DNA of 64,000 nt from positions 24,552,867 through 24,616,866 of the forward strand of contig NC_051446.1 in the NCBI RefSeq assembly GCF_001649575.2, given 5' to 3'. Shown here piece after piece: positions 57,271-64,000 of this stretch. The translations under genes and the position numbers were made by a program. The notes below the pieces were generated by a model that did not search any database, had not been told where the DNA came from, and saw only the letters and a list, made by a program, of their open reading frames with translations. The stretch is from Kryptolebias marmoratus. Lineage: Eukaryota; Chordata; Actinopteri; Cyprinodontiformes; Rivulidae. Within the stretch, counting starts at the first letter, position 1; each line of letters begins with the position of its first letter.

Positions 57271-57939
57271 CAGCTAAATATGCGTTAGGATAAAAAATCA
57301 AACCCAGAGTTATAAATGCTGCCTCAGCATCATCCTCTGATCCAGGATGGGAGCAGAAGGACGGCTGACATCAGGAGCTACCTGGACAGGAAAATGGTGG
57401 CCAAGAAGTCAGATAAGGTGGAGGCGGCTTCCTGCCAAAGGCTGGATTAAGATGCACAGATTATGACGGTTATAATCTCTCATTGGGAATAAATAAAGAC
57501 TGAAGCACAAGACTCTGAAAATATTCAACCTGATTAATCTGCAGAACAAATGCTGTTTTAACTTCAGCTGTTTCAGTTTTATTCACCTGTGAAACATCAG
57601 AGTCATGAGATTATTGGGATTCTTGACAACGTTGACATATTTCAGTGGTAATGTTGATTAAAAGTGAGCTGATTTTAAATCCTAAATTTATGTTTTTCTC
57701 AGTTTATATCAACTTTTCGGAGGCTGCAGAAACTCAAAGATGTTATCACTAAGAAACGTTTTAAACAAATCTGTCCAACTTTAAGGTTTTACCTGTTTGG
57801 TAAAAGACAGAAGAAGCCATAAAGTTAATACATAAAGTCTTTTTTTGCTTCAGACTTTAATAATTTACCTGAACTTCACCTGCGCCTCTCATCCTCCGCC
57901 GCCGACCTGATTAATCCAACAAAACTCGGAGACGAACCA

Positions 57940-58200
57940 TCACTTCAAGAGAGGAAAAAACGACCTTTCTGGTTGAAAAATATCCAAATGAAGTCGAAAT
58001 GCGTGTTTTATTCTCGGAGGACAACTCGCTGTGAAGACATAATGAGACGGGCTGTGGCCTCTCTGCCCGTCCGAACCCAGCGGAGCGCGCAAAGCCGCGC
58101 GCAAAGCCGCGCGCAAAGCGCCGAGTTGATCCGCATTAAGGGGAATTACTGCGCAGAGAGAGAGAGCTCCTCTCACTCCTCCTGGAGCTGCGGGGACTTT
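57940..58200 (-). promoter_or_regulatory. CpG-rich probable 5' end of osbpl7
   Basis: A short GC- and CpG-rich island in AT-rich DNA, about 3.5 kb upstream of the first coding exon of osbpl7. It contains three tandem copies of a 12-mer, GCGCGCAAAGCC with small variation (about 58085-58120). The coding exon at 54334 begins with a 3' splice site at 54530, so a separate 5' UTR exon is expected, and this island is the best candidate. No transcript evidence. Confidence 0.45.
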
Positions 58201-58788
58201 ACCAACTCACTTTCAATCATTTAATATAAATGATTTATGTTTACAAATCAGAGTTTCCTACACATGTAATTATATAAAGTGTTAACAATGAGCCTAGCCT
58301 TCCTTAAAGGGATGCATATCGCCCGCCACCTTTAAAAACCGTTTAAAATTGTTTAAAATATTTGGTTCCCCCTGGTAACTTTGGCAAAAAAAGAACAAAT
58401 GTCTCCAAATTCACAGGACTTGTTGTCCATGATGAGAGGAATAAACACAGTTAAGGACTTGTTGAAAAAATTATTTGTTCCCATGTTATGGAGGATGGAA
58501 GCGACTCATTCAGAAGGCTGAAATTTTTAGTTTCCCCCCCGACTTTGGCAAAAAAATAAATAAAAAAAGAGCATTTACAAATTTATTTTTTCATTTTTTT
58601 ATGTAGGCTATTGATTTTATTTTGCATCACTGGTATACTTTTACTTTTTTGTTATATATGTTTTGCAAAACAGCGGGCGCTGTACCGATCTGTCGTGGTG
58701 AAGAGAGAGCTGAGTCAAAAGGCGAAGCTCTCGATTTACCGGTCGATCTCCGTTCCTAACCTCATCTATGGTCACGAGCTTTGGGTAG

Positions 58789-59235
58789 TGTTAGGGTTTT
58801 TCAATATTACCAGCCTTTGTGTTTATGTGTAAAACATGCCTACGTGTCACACCGGATGTCAGAGATATTAATGGAGTTCATTTGTATCATGTTTACATTT
58901 TATCGTGCTTACAGGCGTCAGTAAATCATCTAAGTAGGCCAGCCAATCACCCAAGTAACGTCACTGTACCTCTGATAATCTTTGTATCAGGATTGATAGA
59001 CAGAATGTTTCACTACATGCTGTAAGTTCTGTTTGTGTGATTAATCTGTGGCAGAACCGGTCCTGACCGATTCAGCCCCCACACATTCCTTGTTTCTAAT
59101 AAAAAGATGCTGATGCTACAGGACTTCAGAACTCACTGGAGTTTGACCCAAAAGGTCGTTGCTCGAGTGACTTCTCCTTTTGACTTCTCTGTGTGGTTCT
59201 TTGTTTAGGTTGGGTAACTTAGAAAACCCCCAACA
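58789..59235. mobile_element. Solo LTR nested in the LINE
   Basis: A 447 bp insert beginning TGTTAGGG and ending CCCCAACA, flanked by the 5 bp duplication GGTAG (58784-58788 and 59236-59240). Removing it restores the continuous LINE reading frame, so the limits are firm. AATAAA lies at about 59098. TG...CA ends plus a 5 bp duplication are the hallmark of an LTR retroelement. Unrelated in sequence to the other LTR-like copies here. Confidence 0.8.
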
Positions 59236-59612
59236 GGTAGTGACCCAAAGAACGAGATCGCGAATACAAGCGGCTGAAATGAGTTTCCTCCGCAGGGTGT
59301 CTGGGCTCTCCCTTAGAGATCGGGTGAGAAGCTCGGTCATCCGGGAGGAGCTCAGAGTACAGCCGCTGCTCCTCCACGTCGAGAGGAGCCAGCTGAGGTG
59401 GCTCAGGCATCTGGTTAGGACGCCTCCTGGACGCCTCCCTGGTGACGTCCCGCCGGGAGGAGGCCCAGAGGAAGACCCAGGACACGCTGGAGGGACTGGG
59501 AACGCCTTGGGATTCCCCCGGAGGAGCTGGCCCAAGTGGCTGGGGAGAGGGAAGTCTGGGTCTCCCTGCTTAGGCTGCTGCCCCCGCGACCCGACCCCGG
59601 ATAAGCGGAAGA

Positions 59613-59684
59613 GGATGGATGGATGGATGGATGGATGGATGGATGGATGGATGGATGGATGGATGGATGGATGGATGGATGGAT
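59613..59684 (+). repeat. (GGAT)18 tail of the LINE
   Basis: Eighteen perfect GGAT units directly after the LINE 3' end and before its target-site duplication. Confidence 0.95.
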
Positions 59685-59749
59685 ATTTTGCAAAACGTTT
59701 AAGGAATAAATGTGAAAAGGCGGTGTGAGCTTAAGCAGACACGTTATCT

Positions 59750-59755
59750 TTTATT
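59750..59755 (-). promoter_or_regulatory. Probable polyadenylation signal of mrpl10
   Basis: AATAAA on the minus strand 189 bp past the mrpl10 stop codon, just beyond the LINE and GGAT repeat tail that separates mrpl10 from the osbpl7 5' region. Confidence 0.45.
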
Positions 59756-59943
59756 TACATATAATATCCTTAAATTATGGATCATTTCTCCAGCTTTGTT
59801 CCACCGTTCACGTCAGCTGCTCTCTGTGGGATTCAGCATCGAGAAAAACGTTTTCCAGTCTGGTACAGACTTTAAACACATGTTAAAGTATGCATCCAGA
59901 CGGTCTGCTCAGCTGTAAACAGTCCCAGTATGTTTCTGAAGCT

Positions 59944-62181
59944 CTATGTGGCTTCCTCCGCTTTAGCAGCCGGCTCTGCGTCGCTCTGCTGTTTGACGTA
60001 CTGCTGAAGCAGGACGGAGAGGTGGGCCGGGTGCCGCTGCAGCATGGAGGCTGTGCAGGAGGTCAGCATCGTCAGCCCGCTCACCAGCTCGCCCTGGACT
60101 ACGGTCATCGACGGCAGTTTGGAGTACTTCACGAGGCTTTGCACGCTCAGCAACATGTCGTCTACGCAGGCGCCTGTGGAGAGACGAGCAAGGTGAAGAA
60201 TCAAGGCTGCAGTATTTAAAACTCAACTGTGGGTCCAAACTTCTTTTTAAGTTAAAAACTGTTTGGCTTCATCTTTAAACCATAAAAAGCCAAAGCTGCT
60301 AACAGTTTAACATCCAGGAGCTCACTGAGGAACTGCAGCAGTCGTTTATTTCCTCCTACAGTCGAGGTTTCTTGACGTTTCACACGATCAAACTGTTCTC
60401 TCGTGCTGCAGAGACTCACCTAAAAGCACCATCTGTGGGCTGGCCCTCAGGGTGGACAGCATCTCCCTCACCTTCGGTTCTTTACTGACAAACAGAACGC
60501 TTGGACCGATGAACAGGGGAGCCATGTTGCAGTAAGAAGAATTACTCAGAAACGACAGAGTCACCTGGGGGAAAACAATAAAATAAATAAAGCTCACACA
60601 GATAAAACTGGATGCAAGATGTGAAATAAAAGTTGCTCCAGAAAACAAGACTACTAGTTCAGAAACTCTGTATTTGCAGGACAAATGAAGGTGTTCTTCG
60701 GTACATTTAAATTATTATGAAAATTTTTGGGCAGATATTCATCCTCACTGAAAATCCTTTTTACCTTTTTGGGGAAGAACTTGACACTGATGCCGTGTTT
60801 ATGCAGCCTGTGCCTGAGGATCAGCATGTCCTCGGCGTTGCAGTTGTTGTTCTGAACGACGGCGATCATCCTGCAGTCCTCAAACACTTTCCTCAAATGG
60901 TTCTTCTGAAGTCGCATAAAACCATTTTCCTGATGGGTGAAAGAAGACGAGACAGTGTTACAGCAAACATTCAAACTTCCAGCTTAAAACAAGGTTTCCA
61001 TTGGACTTGTCTCCTAGTAAAGTTATAAAATAGTCAATTTATGAAAGTCCAACACTAAAATAACTACTTTAAACTCAAACTGTTAATAACAGTATGTATA
61101 CAAGAAAAACTGCTGCTTTTATGGAAGCTTTATTGTTCTGAAAACACTCATTTAAAACAGGAGAGCAGTAAATTAGGCATGTTAGGTATTATCAAAGGTG
61201 GCGTGCTCTATTTGTAGGCAAAGGGAGGTTGAATATCTATGTTATTTAGAAACAGTTACTTAGAGCAATGTCTGACTGAAAAACAAGGACACACACATCC
61301 TAAGACTTACATGAATGACAGCCAGTAATTACAAAAAAAAGAACAAAATATATTATCTGACAAGTGAAAAAGCAGCTGATGTCCTAAAAAACAAATAACT
61401 TTGGAAGATCTTCAGAAAGCCCTGAGAATTACAGATTAAAACCACTTCAATCGTACAGTAAAGTCTGTTCAAACATTGGAGACATGGGTGACATTTTCAT
61501 TGTTGAATTATCTGTTATGTAAAGAACCACTGGGTGCATCTGTGGTTCCATGAGGGGTTTAAGCAGTGAAACAAGCATGTAAAGGTATTTGCTGTCACGT
61601 TTTTTTGTCTACTGGAGGTAAAAACAAGTGTCTGCTCTGTTAAGAAGTCGTACCAATTTTCCCAGCTGCACTATTTCATGTGTGAACCTTCAGTGAATGC
61701 AGAGGTTGTCTGATGGGGTCTTTCACCATCATATCCTGGCTTTAAACCACGGGAACGCGGAGTTGCAGTTACCTCCTGGTCTTCTTGGCTTTTTGACGGA
61801 TAGGCTCCCGGAGGAGCTCCCCGGACCGGAGGGACGTACTGTGTGACGGCCAGGAGCTTCTGTTTGAGGAAGGGAATGGGTTTCCTGTGCCGGGTCACAG
61901 CCTTGGAGCCGTGCCGGACACTCTGAGTCAAAGGCAGCCATCCTGAAAGCCACAAAAGTTTGCTTAATGACTGTTGAAATCACCGGCTTCAAAGCTAAGC
62001 TAAGCTAACCCATCGCGGCTAACCGCACAATATTTAAGATTTCCAATTGAAGCAGAGCTAACGATGCTAACAGTAACCACTCCTATAAACTAACCAACAC
62101 ATCACAAATACATAAAAAATACAATTTCATAAGTTATTTACCATGTTTTGGTAGCAACTTCGCACACAAGGTCGCCGCCAT
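59944..62181 (-). CDS. mrpl10: Mitochondrial large ribosomal subunit protein uL10m, five exons
   Basis: uL10m forms the base of the stalk of the mitochondrial 39S subunit and anchors the L7/L12 copies (family knowledge). Exons in transcript order: 62181-62142, 61942-61773, 60929-60765, 60564-60420 and 60173-59944. They total 750 nt, or 249 residues plus TAG; the human protein has about 261. Recognisable stretches are VRHGSKAVTRHRKPIPF just after the presumed mitochondrial targeting N-terminus (MAATLCAKLLPKHG), RMIAVVQNNNCNAEDMLILR, APLFIGPSVLFVSKEPKVRE and YSKLPSMTVVQGELVSGLT. The start codon sits in a YY1-type AAGATGGCGGC context, usual for such genes. The gene is head to head with pnpo. In mammals the neighbour on this side is LRRC46, so the pairing differs here. 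Confidence 0.95.
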
Positions 62182-62184
62182 CTT
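62174..62184 (-). promoter_or_regulatory. YY1-type element over the mrpl10 start codon
   Basis: On the minus strand the sequence AAGATGGCGGC matches the YY1 consensus exactly, and its ATG is the mrpl10 start codon. YY1 sites at or just after the transcription start are common in housekeeping and mitochondrial genes. This suggests that transcription starts only a few bases upstream, giving a very short leader. Confidence 0.55.
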
Positions 62185-62616
62185 TTTCTACAGGCAAACG
62201 TCATCAGTAAGTGACGGAGAGACGAGTGCTGCGTTCACGTACATATAAAAAACGGATCATTAATCCAGATAAATTAAAATTCGGTCCTGATATCAATGTA
62301 TTAATTGATTAGGTTTAAATCTATTTAACAAAAATACAATAAATGAAGTAGTATTGATTACAGAGTAACGTCAATTATCTTAAAAAGCGCAGCAAGATAA
62401 TAAAACACATTTTACCTGAAGGCCTCACAACTTACTGACGTACATTTTTAGTCTTAACTTTTATCTCAGGCATTAAAATCGCTAATTATTTTTGCAAATA
62501 CAAATATATGCATCTTTAATTTAGTGTTAGGTTAAAACCTTTTTGCTGAAAAGGCGAAGGCTTGTTTGTAGTTTTTACGTAATGGTGATTACGTCAGAGT
62601 CGTTTTGACAAGCAGC
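62182..62616. promoter_or_regulatory. Shared bidirectional promoter region of mrpl10 and pnpo
   Basis: Only 435 bp separate the two start codons, which point away from each other. The segment holds the 5' UTRs and presumably both promoters. It is not markedly GC-rich. I see no convincing TATA box; TGACGT-type motifs occur on both sides (near 62205, 62434 and 62592). Confidence 0.65.
62589..62596 (+). promoter_or_regulatory. CRE-like site upstream of pnpo
   Basis: TTACGTCA, the reverse complement of TGACGTAA, is an ATF/CREB-type site 20 bp before the pnpo start codon. Such an 8-mer can arise by chance; binding is not shown. Confidence 0.3.
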
Positions 62617-64000
62617 ATGAGGCGCATACTCAGTACGAAGATATTAAAGCATTTCAGCTTGTTGGGCAGAAATCTCCCCTCCTCTCATACCTCCGTGCCT
62701 GTGGGGAAACCAAACGTTTTGGGGCTGTTTTTTTGCACTAAGAAGGCGAGTGGCAGCAGCGGGATGGACCTGAGTAACATGAGGAAGAAATACAAAGCAG
62801 ATGAAGAGGTGAGGAACATTCAGCCAGGAATGTTGCACCGAGTTGAGCAATTAAAGCAATCAGTAATCGTGCAGTGGAACTGCAAGGTCATGAAGCTTCT
62901 GTTAGGAGGCTGCATGTCATTTCAGCTTGATTTGGACTAATGTTCTGCAGCCTGCAGAGTCAAAAAGCTTCATCAGATCTTATGGAAATGAGGTCTGCAG
63001 GAAGTTTGATTTCTTTCAGCAAACAGGTACAAACTTCATAACGAAAAAATACTTATGTTTCATCATGAAACGAGTCATTTAACCCAAAACCGATGTCCCA
63101 AGCAGCTTCTCATTCTTTCAGGCTGAAGGTCACAGAAGAATCAAATAAATGATCTGAATCAAGCAAACTGAGCAGGTTTGGGCTGAGAACTGAAAGGATG
63201 GCGCTAAACCTAAAAGTAAAAAACGGAATCTCTATGAAAATCACTTCAACATTTGCAAATGTGTAACTGAAAAATGCTAGAAGGCACAGAGATGTGTAAA
63301 AGTCCAACTAACTCTGAGAATCAGTTTTCCTGGATGAAGTGATCGCCTCGTTAGGACCTGGGATTCCTTCAATTATCAGGGTCATGTGACCTCCCAAAAC
63401 CCTCAGGACTTAGACAAGCTGAAAATGTCAGGATCTATTGGTCTCAAGCTGTAAAAGAAAAGTTTGTGTTGTCAGCTTGGTTTATGTCCGTCCATCCATT
63501 TTTTAAAAGTTTTTGAGTTCCTTTACCGGCTTCTTCTTCAGTTTGGTTCATAGATCAGCCTAAAACAATCTCAACACCTTTGGGATCTCCTGGAGAAGAC
63601 TTTAAAGAGCAGAGCAACGATGTTGCAGGATGACACCCTCAGAGTGTACACTTCAAACTTTGCCTCAGCAAAGGCCGTAAACCCACATTCGGTCATGTGA
63701 TCGGCTGGTTTGTTTCCAGTGCTTCGAGGAGAGCCAGCTCGTGTCTCTGGACCCCATCCAGCAGTTTGGAAACTGGTTCGATGAGGCGACCAAGTGTCCC
63801 GAGATCGGAGAGGCCAACGCCATGTGCATCGCTACTGCCACCAGGTAGGTACCGCCAGCACCCGGGCTGAATAAAAGTCAGAGTTTTTCCTGTTTCTCGT
63901 GGTTCAACCTCCCCTCTGCCCGATCAGAGACGGGCGTCCATCTGCTCGGATGGTTCTGCTGAAAGGCTACAGCAACGAAGGTTTCCGTTTCTTCACAAAC
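62617..64000 (+). CDS. pnpo: Pyridoxamine 5'-phosphate oxidase, 5' part (runs off the window)
   Basis: This FMN enzyme oxidises pyridoxine or pyridoxamine 5'-phosphate to pyridoxal 5'-phosphate, the last step of vitamin B6 salvage. Exons: 62617-62808, 63720-63844 and 63928 to beyond 64000. The joined frame gives the first 130 residues; the human enzyme has 261. Family stretches seen are [15 protein letters not shown] (50-64), [35 protein letters not shown] and [17 protein letters not shown]. The RMVLLK segment is an FMN phosphate-binding part in the family. I chose ATG 62617 because an upstream in-frame TTG at 62605 is not a usual start; the internal ATG that opens MDLSNM is a possible second start. 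The leader before it has arginines and lysines and could act in targeting, but this is unproven. Intron 2 is only 83 bp. The C-terminal half lies outside the window. Confidence 0.94.
62809..63719 (+). other. pnpo intron 1
   Basis: Begins GTGAGG and ends TTCCAG. No coding or repeat feature recognised in its 911 bp. Confidence 0.85.

Larger units (their letters stand above)
58672..59685 (+). mobile_element. 5'-truncated LINE (RTE/Rex3-like) with GGAT tail, split by a solo LTR
   Basis: The two halves, 58672-58788 and 59241-59685, encode the C-terminal part of a fish non-LTR reverse transcriptase: KRELSQKAKLSIYRS, then YGHELW, and later [17 protein letters not shown] and [10 protein letters not shown]. 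The right half then loses frame. It ends in 18 GGAT units. The whole is bordered by an 11 bp direct repeat TTTTGCAAAAC (58661-58671 and 59686-59696), the target-site duplication. Short tandem tails are typical of RTE/Rex3 elements; the family name is from memory. Confidence 0.8.

Noticed and set aside
58150..58176. GAGAGAGAG next to the CpG island as a GAGA element
   Set aside because: Too short and common to claim; no supporting promoter data.
59820..60238. Long overlapping open frames on both strands over 59890-60238
   Set aside because: Shadows of the GC-rich last exon of mrpl10, which alone has family sequence.

Overview
The window looks like a piece of a teleost (bony fish) nuclear chromosome. 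The genes are split into spliced exons, the intergenic DNA is AT-rich, and there are many degraded fish-type mobile elements (Tc1/mariner, hAT-like, LTR-like, and a LINE with a GGAT tail). The gene block tbx21 - osbpl7 - mrpl10 - pnpo matches the neighbourhood of TBX21 on human chromosome 17q21. The sequence does not let me name the species. A spiny-rayed (percomorph-type) fish is a guess.

Layout. Positions 1-19.7 kb contain no gene that I can recognise. They hold repeats only: LTR-like elements, an hAT-like MITE, a LINE fragment, a Tc1-like relic and several copies of a dispersed unknown repeat. From 19,709 to 38,354 (+) lies tbx21 (T-bet) in six coding exons, which join to a clean 607-residue frame. 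The 12.3 kb first intron and the later introns are full of repeat relics. From 38.6 to 42.6 kb is a convergent intergenic region with two hAT-like elements. From 43,045 to 54,465 (-) lies osbpl7 in 21 coding exons giving 839 residues, with its probable CpG-rich 5' end near 58.0-58.2 kb. A 5'-truncated LINE carrying a nested solo LTR sits at 58.7-59.7 kb. From 59,944 to 62,181 (-) lies mrpl10 (five exons, 249 residues). From 62,617 (+) pnpo begins, and three exons (130 residues) are inside the window before it runs off the end. mrpl10 and pnpo are head to head, with 435 bp between their start codons, so they probably share a promoter.

The four genes do not form a pathway: a Th1/NK transcription factor, a lipid-transfer protein, a mitochondrial ribosomal protein and a vitamin B6 enzyme. 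They are kept together by synteny. All exon joins were worked out by hand from reading frame, splice sites and remembered family sequence. They are internally consistent in length and phase, but no alignment was run.

No wholly new system was found. The points most worth a second look are: a GC-AG intron, a changed ORP signature motif (EQVCHHPP), a uORF ending one base before the osbpl7 start codon, an intronic minisatellite that carries perfect 5' splice-site consensus sequences on the sense strand, a dated nest of an LTR inside a LINE, and two dispersed repeat families with many copies that I cannot name.
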